Shown in pieces: positions 6,279-11,146 of a DNA stretch of 12,524 bases. Position numbers and translations under genes: made by a program. The notes under the pieces were generated by a model. It did no database searches and was not told where the DNA came from. It was given only the letters and a program-made list of their open reading frames with translations. The stretch is from Acanthamoeba sp. SK_2022b (lineage: Eukaryota; Discosea; Longamoebia; Acanthamoebidae): contig JANDJZ010001148.1 of the NCBI GenBank assembly GCA_027943245.1, positions 1 through 12,524 on the forward strand, read 5' to 3'. How positions within the stretch are numbered: position 1 is the stretch's first letter; each line of letters opens with the position of its first letter.

Positions 6279-6379
6279 GGTATGCGAATGACAAAGCTCC
6301 AGACCTTAAAGAGTACGCTGCCTGTGCTCGACACCCGTCGCGTGCGGACGATGCAGGCCGGCAGCTGGCGCACCAGTGA
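5312..6379 (+). CDS. IS481-family DDE transposase, copy B, with read-through tail
   Basis: The sequence matches copy A except Asn at residue 174 (AAC at 5831-5833) and one silent change. The same helix-turn-helix and Asp140/Asp201/Glu250 core are present. The IS carries no in-frame stop and this target site did not create one, so translation continues about 33 codons into phage DNA, giving 355 aa and overlapping the HNH gene in another frame for 92 bases. The added tail is not conserved sequence; it may be neutral or may impair the enzyme. Confidence 0.9.
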   Translation: MLIALHKNARTTPAVRAEIAASDEPASILAQRFGITEQTVYKWKKRDVFADRSHTAHRLQTVLTPAQETVVVHLRRTLLLPLDDLLAVTREFICPHVSRSGLDRCLRRHGAGNLNALKPQEPAVAHKAFKSYEPGYVHMDVKYLPQMQDESSRRYLFVAIDRATRWVFVQLKSNKTAASAQAFLKALHKACPIRINKLLTDNGKEFTDRLFASKEREPSGNHEFDQLCRELGIEHRLTKPRTPRTNGMVERFNGRIADVLKTHRFNSREDMEETLLRYVALYNHQLPQSALKSSTPMQAMKDWYQTHPHLFHKRPYDRTGCDRYANDKAPDLKEYAACARHPSRADDAGRQLAHQ

Positions 6380-6626
6380 CCAGACAGCGGCACAGGGCGG
6401 CTACGGCTACAAGTGGCAGAAGGCCCGCGAGCAGTTCCTGCGAGAGCACCCGCTGTGCCTCATGTGCCAGGCGCAGGGCAGGGTCGAGGCGGCAACGGTT
6501 GTTGACCACATCACCCCGCATCGCGGGGATCAGTCGCTGTTCTGGCGGCGCAGCAACTGGCAGCCCCTGTGCGCCACCCATCACAGCCGTGACAAGCAGC
6601 GCGAGGAGGCTCGCCGAGTCTTATAG
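6288..6626 (+). CDS. Phage HNH endonuclease (packaging-associated)
   Basis: A 112-aa protein with the compact phage HNH fold: Cys57-x-x-Cys60, the catalytic Asp73-His74 (VVDHITPH), Asn90 (SNWQPL), and Cys95 with His98-His99 (CATHH). Two zinc-binding Cys pairs frame the metal-dependent nuclease site. HNH proteins encoded next to terminase genes, such as HK97 gp74, stimulate site-specific cutting of the packaging substrate by terminase large subunit; its place just upstream of the cos-like region and terminase fits this role. The start at 6288 is preferred over ATG 6282 because the pre-insertion ribosome site GAGG lay 7 bases before it. IS copy B has separated them; a weaker CAGG (6277-6280), made by the IS end and the target duplication, now occupies the same position. 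Confidence 0.85.
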   Translation: MTKLQTLKSTLPVLDTRRVRTMQAGSWRTSDQTAAQGGYGYKWQKAREQFLREHPLCLMCQAQGRVEAATVVDHITPHRGDQSLFWRRSNWQPLCATHHSRDKQREEARRVL

Positions 6627-6902
6627 ACCCGCGATCTGGCGAACCTCTGCCAATGTGAACTCTTGGCCTTCGTCTTCGAAGTCCTGATAGATGTGCTCAC
6701 CCTTCGTGAGCAGCTCGTCCAGCTTCGCGACTTCTTGATCTTGCAGCTCGTAGATAACGATGAATGCTTCTGCCGGGTCTTGATCATCCGCGCCGAACTC
6801 TTTGACTTCCTCGTGAAGCGCTTTGATTGCAGAAACGGGATCAGCGGCTTCTCCCATCCATTGCAGGAATCCCGGGCCTGTGTCGAAGATTGCGTATTGC
6901 AT
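6621..6902 (-). CDS. Acidic 93-aa phage hypothetical protein
   Basis: The start at 6902 is set by AAAGGAG 5 bases upstream on the minus strand; the longer in-frame start at 6989 has no ribosome site. The 93-aa product (MQYAIFDTGPGFLQWMGEA...) is strongly acidic, soluble and helical, without Cys. Its stop overlaps the HNH stop by 6 bases (6621-6626), so the two genes are convergent. It runs opposite to the packaging genes, and its promoter should lie in 6903-7100. I do not recognise the family. A regulatory or anti-host role is possible but not shown. Confidence 0.65.
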   Translation of the reverse strand: MQYAIFDTGPGFLQWMGEAADPVSAIKALHEEVKEFGADDQDPAEAFIVIYELQDQEVAKLDELLTKGEHIYQDFEDEGQEFTLAEVRQIAGL

Positions 6903-7248
6903 CGGTGCTCCTTTCTGGTTGGTCTTGATGATAGATGGCTCTGGACACTCATAGGGCAGGCATACCGTCGCACGACAGCCGACTGGCATTTGCCCTGTAC
7001 AGGGCTTCTATGCGCGTGGCAGGGCCATCGGCAAGATGGCTGGAGGGGAGGGGGTATGCAAAGTTCGCAGGCTTGCGGCCTCTAGACCGCCCTGTTCCTC
7101 ACGCGCAGAAAATTTCCCCCGTGGGAAAAGATGTTAAAGGCCCGACCTGCCCGTTAACACGGCTGCAGGCCGCGCCAGTGCTGGGTTTGCGCGATTTTTA
7201 ACGCGCGCCAGATGTTAAAGGGATGTTAAAGACCGGAAGGGGTTTGCG
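6903..7248. other. Non-coding packaging-control region
   Basis: No supported gene lies in these 346 bases between the antisense 93-aa gene and terminase small subunit. The right half holds a perfect inverted repeat and the GATGTTAAAG iterons listed separately. The left half should contain the minus-strand promoter, but no box pair stands out. Short ORFs here lack ribosome sites. Confidence 0.5.
7113..7231 (+). promoter_or_regulatory. Candidate cos/pac region with iterated terminase-binding sites
   Basis: GATGTTAAAG occurs three times in exact form at 7130-7139, 7211-7220 and 7222-7231, with related TTAAC cores near 7154 and 7197. The last two are 11 bp apart, about one helical turn. A perfect inverted repeat, TTTCCC (7113-7118) with GGGAAA (7123-7128), abuts the first copy. 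In lambda, cosB holds three R sequences for the small terminase subunit just upstream of its gene, next to cosN. Here the repeats end 17 bases before the small-subunit start. Cutting site and binding are inferred. Confidence 0.55.
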
Positions 7249-7719
7249 ATGGCGCTGACAGGCAAGAAGCGGCTGTTCGCCGAGGCCTTGTTGGCGGGCA
7301 AGTCGAACAAGATGGCGGCGCTGGCCGCTGGGTACAGCGCGGCATCCGCTTCGGCGGCTGGATCGCGGCTTGCCAAGGACAAGGATGTGCTGGCGCACCT
7401 GCAGCGCAAAGCCAAGGTGGTCAGCGCGGCACCGCCTGCAGCAGCTGGCGCTGAACCGACGACCGGCAGTTTCGACTTGAGCCAGGCGCTGTCTCACAAG
7501 GACCCCCGGGCCTTCCTGCTGGCGGCCATGAACGACGGCCAGTTGGAGCCGAAGCTGCGGATTGACGCCGCCAAGGCGCTGATGCCCTTCGAGTTCGCCA
7601 AGAAGGGCGAGGGCGGAAAGAAGGAGGAGAAAGCCGCGGCGGCCAAGAAGGTTGCCAGCCGCTTTTCACCAGCTTCTCCCCCGAAGTTAGTGTTAGCCCA
7701 TGGCAGACCTATCTCATGA
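7249..7719 (+). CDS. Phage terminase small subunit
   Basis: A 156-aa protein with GGAAGGGG (7235-7242) 6 bases before the ATG. Residues about 5-50 (KKRLFAEALLAGKSNKMAALAAGYS...) form the Ala-rich helix-turn-helix of the Terminase_2-type small subunits, which recognise the packaging site. A middle helical region (about 75-110) resembles the oligomerisation core, followed by a Lys/Ala/Glu-rich tail. The last dozen residues (VLAHGRPIS) run into the AT-rich insert that follows and may not be the original C-terminus. With HNH upstream and a large-subunit fragment downstream it forms the remains of a packaging module. Length is normal for the family. Confidence 0.8.
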   Translation: MALTGKKRLFAEALLAGKSNKMAALAAGYSAASASAAGSRLAKDKDVLAHLQRKAKVVSAAPPAAAGAEPTTGSFDLSQALSHKDPRAFLLAAMNDGQLEPKLRIDAAKALMPFEFAKKGEGGKKEEKAAAAKKVASRFSPASPPKLVLAHGRPIS

Positions 7720-7728
7720 ACTGAGCTG

Positions 7729-7756
7729 ATCCGAGGCCCAGAACAAATTCTCGGAT
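7729..7756. repeat. Inverted repeat after terminase small subunit
   Basis: ATCCGAG (7729-7735) pairs perfectly with CTCGGAT (7750-7756) over a 14-base loop, then TTCTTGATCATTTTT on the plus strand. It may be a weak terminator reading rightward and lies at the left edge of the AT-rich insert. Confidence 0.4.
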
Positions 7757-7788
7757 TTCTTGATCATTTTTGAAGTCGGATTGAAACA

Positions 7789-8073
7789 TCAGTTTTCGGC
7801 TCGGGCAGATGCCTCGTCATGTATGTCCGCTCCACGTTTCATCCCATCAATAGTGGCTTGCAACTGGTTCCTGGGGATCATCTTCCAGTCATCTATGTAC
7901 TGTCTCAGCAGATCCACGTGATGAAAGTATGAGAACCAGTGATCTTTGTATGCGATCAAGCTATCATTTATCGCTTTTCCTAGGTCGGAATTCTGCGCAA
8001 CCCGCTTTAAAAGAGGAAAGGATCCGTATGAAAGACGACCCACCTTCAATTTGAACAATTCTTGCTCATTCAT
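7789..8073 (-). CDS. AT-rich 94-aa protein inserted between terminase genes (moron-like)
   Basis: The ATG at 8073 opens 94 codons ([19 protein letters not shown]...) rich in Lys, Tyr, His and Asp, with no signal peptide or membrane helix. A longer frame begins at 8196 but overlaps terminase coding sequence, so the short start is preferred; the ribosome site is weak (TTTTGAG). Terminase small and large genes are normally adjacent on one strand, so a minus-strand AT-rich gene between them is an insertion. Its start codon lies 3 bases from the terminase large start. I do not recognise the family. Moron genes often encode superinfection exclusion or host-fitness functions; here that is only a possibility. 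Confidence 0.55.
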   Translation of the reverse strand: MNEQELFKLKVGRLSYGSFPLLKRVAQNSDLGKAINDSLIAYKDHWFSYFHHVDLLRQYIDDWKMIPRNQLQATIDGMKRGADIHDEASARAEN

Positions 8074-8076
8074 GAT

Positions 8077-8631
8077 ATGTCTCAAAATGTTTCGAACGGA
8101 GTACATTGGACCACAAAGTGCATTAACTGGGAAGAGAGGTTGGTGCAGCGGAAGTCCATCATTCCGCCGCCGATCTTTCGGGATCAGGCTGAGCAAGCCT
8201 TGGCCATCTTCAAGGAGTTGAAGGTGGCCGACTTGGCGAAGGTGTGGGACGACGAGATCGAGGAATGGCGCCCGCCGACCTTTGGCGAATGCGCCGAGGA
8301 ATGGGTTTTCGACTTCGTTCGCGCCATCTTCGGCGCCTATGACGCTGAAACGGGCCAGCAGCTGATCCGGGAATACGGGCTGCTGATCAACAAGAAGAAC
8401 ACGAAATCGACCATCGCGGCCGGCATCATGCTGACCGCGCTGATCCTGTGCTGGCGTGAGGACGAGGAGCCGATCCCTGACCGTCCCGCGATGCCCACCG
8501 AGGCACTGGCCGACGATGCAGATCCTTTCGAGTTACTGCGCGCCGCGCTGGCCGAGATCGACAGGCGCGAAGGCTACGAGGTGCGGCTGCTGGCCGCGCT
8601 GATTGCGTGCACGCGGCCGGTCAGGCAGTAG
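8077..8631 (+). pseudogene. Terminase large subunit, truncated and fused to a foreign tail
   Basis: Residues 11-127 match the N-terminal part of a phage terminase large subunit: [22 protein letters not shown], a WVFDF...FGAYD stretch and the Walker A-like [10 protein letters not shown] (about 103-112) of the packaging ATPase. The family is usually around 550 aa, but after about Glu131 (near 8467) the sequence changes to an acidic segment and a helical end ([21 protein letters not shown]), stopping at residue 184. Walker B and the nuclease domain are gone. The tail looks like the 3' end of a small late gene, so an internal deletion probably fused them in frame. The N-terminal ten residues may also be altered by the adjacent insert. 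Not functional for packaging. Confidence 0.75.
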
Positions 8632-8640
8632 ACGCCTCTT

Positions 8641-9081
8641 TTAGTCAACGAACCATTGCATTGCGTAGTTATTGATCGTTTTTGAAGCAAGTGCACCAGT
8701 ACCTTTATTCACTTCAGCCTGGGCGTACTGACCACGCGTGTTGATTGCAAAATGAACTGATCGAGGTGGGTTAGAGGTTCCTGCAAAATTTGAACCCATA
8801 CTGATATCTACTCCCAAGCCTGCATCGCTTAAGCAGACAACACCTTGTGTGGCGTCGAGCGTTACAGAGGTGAAGGCACATTTCACGGACCACATGTTCA
8901 CGTTGGGGGCCGTTACCACCACTTTGAGATCTGAGCCATTGTTTAGTGCTGTGCGTAGTGTTTGAAGGGAGCCAGCAGTGACGTTCCCGCTTGCATCATT
9001 TGCATACACCAGGGTCCAGGCGTGAGAAGCACTGGTCGCGAGAGTCAACGCTGCAATGGCGAGAGTTTCTTTGAGGAACAT
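8641..9081 (-). CDS. Secreted 146-aa protein of unknown function
   Basis: The start at 9081 gives a classical Sec signal: Lys4, hydrophobic residues 7-15, predicted cleavage after SHA (19-21). A start at 9135 would place a long polar extension before it. The mature part is small and beta-rich (WTLVYANDASGNVTAGSLQ...), with two Cys residues (VKCAF, VVCLS) able to form one disulfide. The ribosome site is weak. The gene is AT-richer than the terminase fragment, runs against it and sits exactly where the virion genes should be, convergent with the truncated terminase and 9 bases from its stop. It is probably another cargo insertion. No family recognised. Confidence 0.65.
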   Translation of the reverse strand: MFLKETLAIAALTLATSASHAWTLVYANDASGNVTAGSLQTLRTALNNGSDLKVVVTAPNVNMWSVKCAFTSVTLDATQGVVCLSDAGLGVDISMGSNFAGTSNPPRSVHFAINTRGQYAQAEVNKGTGALASKTINNYAMQWFVD

Positions 9082-9135
9082 GATTGTTTCTTTGTGTAAA
9101 GGAGTGTGCATTGTATGCAGGCTTCCCTTTGCCAA

Positions 9136-9291
9136 TCAGCCCTCTGGGCACCGCTCCATAGCCCAGTCCAGCGCCTCGGCGGCCGTGTCGTGTGGACCGT
9201 CGAATGCCCTGATGCCGCGCTCGTCATCCCAGAGGGTGTCGGTGCAGCGATGCGCAGCAGGGAAGGGTAGGGGGTCGGTCTCACGTACCAT
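9136..9291 (-). CDS. Possible 51-aa acidic protein
   Basis: The ATG at 9291 opens 51 codons (MVRETDPLPFPAAHRC...), ending with an amphipathic helix rich in Ala, Glu and Trp (TAAEALDWAMERCPEG). A longer frame exists but overlaps the plus-strand membrane gene. The start faces the plus-strand ATG at 9298 with 6 bases between, leaving no room for a ribosome site outside the other gene. Composition looks coding, but support is limited. Function unknown. Confidence 0.35.
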   Translation of the reverse strand: MVRETDPLPFPAAHRCTDTLWDDERGIRAFDGPHDTAAEALDWAMERCPEG

Positions 9292-9297
9292 GTACCC

Positions 9298-9576
9298 ATG
9301 AGCTTCGATCAGATCGCAATTGCCCTGTTGGGCGCCCTGGCGGCCTGGCTCTCCCAGGCCCGGGGAGAGGGCTCGCGCAAGTGGGCGCCGGTGTTTGGCA
9401 TGCTGGGCCAGCCCTTCTGGTTCTATGCCAGCTGGCAGGCCGAGCAGTGGGGTATCTTCGCCGTGTCGATCATCTATGCGGGCGCTTGGGCCAGGGGCCT
9501 GTGGGTCTACTGGATCTCGCCACGGCGCGCGCGGGGCACGGAGTCCATTCAACTGGTCCCGGGCCGCAAGCCATGA
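9298..9576 (+). CDS. Small multi-pass membrane protein, holin-like
   Basis: A 92-aa protein with three likely membrane segments (about 4-20, 30-46 and 51-72), rich in Trp, Ala and Phe (WAPVFGMLGQPFWFYASW), followed by a basic tail (SPRRARG). Its size, late position near the attachment site and topology fit phage holin-like or inner-membrane proteins. No endolysin is present, so a lysis role cannot be supported by neighbours. No Shine-Dalgarno sequence is visible before 9298; the message could be leaderless or the start misplaced. It overlaps the next gene by ATGA, showing translational coupling. Codon use is high-GC, like the original phage genes. Confidence 0.6.
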   Translation: MSFDQIAIALLGALAAWLSQARGEGSRKWAPVFGMLGQPFWFYASWQAEQWGIFAVSIIYAGAWARGLWVYWISPRRARGTESIQLVPGRKP

Positions 9577-9842
9577 TCTACACGCTCCACATCAATAAGG
9601 AGGAGCCGGGCCTGTACACGGCCCGAGCTCTCGATGGACGGGCCGAGGTCGCTGAGTTTCAGGCGACCACCATCTCGGGCGCCATCCGTGACTGCGCCGT
9701 TGGAACGCTGCCAAGTGTAGATGGCTTCCACATCTGGTATGGCCACGTTTCCGTTGGCACTACCTCAATCGGCGCGATGCGCCACGACGCCGAGACGCTG
9801 GCTCAGCGGCTAGTCAGCCTGCATTCTCAGTTCGCTGATTAG
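9573..9842 (+). CDS. Phage hypothetical protein, 89 aa, coupled to the membrane gene
   Basis: The ATG at 9573 overlaps the preceding stop as ATGA (9573-9576), a standard coupling arrangement, so both proteins are probably made together. The 89-aa product (MIYTLHINKEEPGLYTARALDG...) is soluble, beta-rich at first and then helical (AETLAQRLVSLHSQF), with one Cys and no signal. It could be an accessory late protein. I do not recognise its family. Stop at 9840-9842; the attachment scar begins about 140 bases later. Confidence 0.6.
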   Translation: MIYTLHINKEEPGLYTARALDGRAEVAEFQATTISGAIRDCAVGTLPSVDGFHIWYGHVSVGTTSIGAMRHDAETLAQRLVSLHSQFAD

Positions 9843-9981
9843 GCATGCCCCTTTTTAGGCCCGCCACAAGGGCTGTGAGCGCGGGAATAAGTCCCTGGAG
9901 GGCGCATCTGTGCTGGCGCGAGTTTCTGTGAATATTCCCAAAAATTCACGTAACCTGTTGATTTATATGATTTGCGAGCCT

Positions 9982-10028
9982 GACTTTTAATCCGTTGGTC
10001 GCGAGTTCGAATCTCGCAGGACCCACCA
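9982..10028 (+). other. 3' fragment of tRNA-Lys(UUU): prophage attachment-site scar
   Basis: The last 47 bases of a tRNA-Lys gene are intact: part of the anticodon stem and the loop CTTTTAA (UUU anticodon), the T-arm with GTTCGAATC, the acceptor strand and an encoded CCA at 10026-10028. Nothing upstream forms a D-arm or 5' acceptor strand, so this is not a working tRNA. Integration into the 3' end of a tRNA gene leaves exactly this fragment at one end of the prophage; the complete gene should lie at the other end, outside the window. It marks the right boundary of the element. Confidence 0.85.
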
Positions 10029-10036
10029 AAGAACAC

Positions 10037-10070
10037 AAGGCCTCGTAGCAATACGAGGCCTTTTTTCTTT
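10037..10070 (+). terminator. Strong intrinsic terminator after the tRNA fragment
   Basis: An 11-bp perfect stem, AAGGCCTCGTA (10037-10047) with TACGAGGCCTT (10052-10062), has a GCAA tetraloop and a T-run to 10070. It is probably the native tRNA-Lys terminator, left on the host side of the attachment site. Confidence 0.9.
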
Positions 10071-10071
10071 G

Positions 10072-10389
10072 CTATCGAAGAAGTAGCAAGATGGGACCGA
10101 AATTTCCAGGCCGCGTTCCGCAACTCTGGGCGTGTTCCGCAATTCGCCGAACGGGCTTCACCTTCTTGCCCACCTTGTGGCGGATGTACTGGGCGGTCAT
10201 GCGCTCCGTCGTGTGCTCCAGCCGTATCCCGCCGTCGTCATCCAACGTGTTGGCGGCCGTGGCGCGCAGGTCCCGTGGCTGGAACTGCGCCTTGGGAATG
10301 CCGGCAGCATCCCGAGCGGCGTCGAAGCGGTCGCGGAGCATGTTCTTGGTCAGAGGCTGGCCGGCTTCGTTGAGCTGGCCGTGCAGGAT
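10072..10389 (-). pseudogene. C-terminal remnant of a phage tyrosine integrase
   Basis: The frame carries the end of a tyrosine recombinase: a helix with LTKNMLRDRFDAARDAAG, the box II-like RDLRATAAN with its catalytic Arg, LEHTTERMTAQYIRH with the Tyr nucleophile, and the usual KVGKKVKP tail. Only about 105 codons remain. An in-frame TGA (complement of 10390-10392) closes the frame upstream, whereas intact integrases are usually 330-400 aa, so the N-terminal and first catalytic-Arg regions are lost. It lies on the far side of the tRNA fragment from the Q/terminase prophage, with its 3' end 44 bases from the CCA, so it belonged to a different element inserted at the same tRNA. Confidence 0.8.
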
Positions 10390-10463
10390 TCAAACAAGCC
10401 GAGCATGTGTTGCGCGTGTCTGCGGGACGAGCAGGTTGTGGATCGTCTTGACGCCGCGCTACG

Positions 10464-10883
10464 TCAATCCACTACGGAAATCTTGAGCGCGTACGCCGAT
10501 GACTTGCCCTGGCGGGCGGCTGCGCGGTTGAGGAAGACACGCACACGGTAGTCACCGCTGGCGGGCAATGCACCGGTCCATGTGGGGCCGTCTGCCACCT
10601 CGCCCCGGTACAGCGCTTCCTCGCTGCCGGGCGGCAGCACGTTGAAGTAGGTGGAGGTGGATTTCGTCTCCATGTGCACGGTCATCTTCTGCCCGGCAAC
10701 CGCACGCACTATGTAGTCGTGCGCCTGCTCCTTGTTGCCTTGGAGTTTGCCTTGGACAGTCGCGCCCGACGTGCCTTTCTTGAAGGTCACCGCAGTGGAC
10801 GGAACGTCCGCCTGGGCGATCGCCGGCATTTGTACAAGCGTGATGGCAGCGAAAAATGCAGCTGCGCAAATTCTGGAAAGCAT
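10464..10883 (-). CDS. Exported PliG-like / PPC-domain-like small protein
   Basis: A 139-aa protein with AGAAAGGA 5 bases before the ATG. Residues 1-25 are a Sec signal ending AQA. The mature part has the pattern FKKGTSGATVQGKLQG, then DYIVRAVAGQKMTV, NVLPPGSEEALYRG, LPASGDYRVRVFLNRAAARQG and a final YALKISV. That beta-sandwich layout is shared by periplasmic inhibitors of goose-type lysozyme (PliG-like) and by bacterial pre-peptidase C-terminal domains. A periplasmic envelope-protective role is plausible. No catalytic residues are expected. The gene lies beyond the attachment scar with normal host composition, so it is probably chromosomal. Between the two families, PliG-like is my preference on length and on the R-x-x-A-R region. 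Confidence 0.6.
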   Translation of the reverse strand: MLSRICAAAFFAAITLVQMPAIAQADVPSTAVTFKKGTSGATVQGKLQGNKEQAHDYIVRAVAGQKMTVHMETKSTSTYFNVLPPGSEEALYRGEVADGPTWTGALPASGDYRVRVFLNRAAARQGKSSAYALKISVVD

Positions 10884-10928
10884 GCTGATCCTTTCTAAGA
10901 GGCACTGATCGCCTCGCTTGCATGCAGG

Positions 10929-11102
10929 CTACCAGATGATTTTCCGCTTGGGCGCACCCGACGGGCGTGGTTTGCAGGAAGAACTCCGATCAGTGCCGAG
11001 GCCTGCCCTGACGGGCCCTCCCGTCGCGCCGCCCCCGCCGATGACGGTAACGGTCATGGTTGTGATGCCTGCAGGCACCGTGCAAAGTTGGGGGCCGCCA
11101 GC
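10929..11102 (-). other. Possible remnant of a glycine-rich beta-repeat protein
   Basis: Between the two minus-strand genes, one frame reads PQLCTVPAGITTMTVTVIGGGGATGG and ends at TAG (10929-10931). The TVPAGxTxxTVTVxGGGG motif is a recurring opening of glycine-rich secreted or tail-like proteins. There is no good start or ribosome site, and the frame runs upstream into the hydrolase gene in a different frame. It may be a truncated gene or coincidence. Confidence 0.3.
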
Positions 11103-11146
11103 GGCCGTTGTTGATTTGGTGTTTCTGGTCGCATTTTTCCTCTTCC

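Noticed and set aside
7130..7231. CRISPR array or replication-origin iterons
   Set aside because: The repeats are 10 bp, only three, unevenly spaced and lie against terminase, with no replication or cas gene nearby; a packaging site fits better.
7421..7669. Minus-strand 82-codon frame inside terminase small subunit
   Set aside because: It is an Arg/Pro/Ser-rich shadow of a high-GC coding gene, without a ribosome site.
9982..10028. Complete functional tRNA gene
   Set aside because: Upstream sequence forms no D-arm, no 5' anticodon stem and no 5' acceptor strand; only the 3' portion is present.
9839..10123. Minus-strand 94-codon frame crossing the tRNA-Lys fragment
   Set aside because: Its EIRTRDQRIKS-like segment is the antisense translation of the tRNA 3' end, a well-known false ORF. 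No ribosome site or domain is present.
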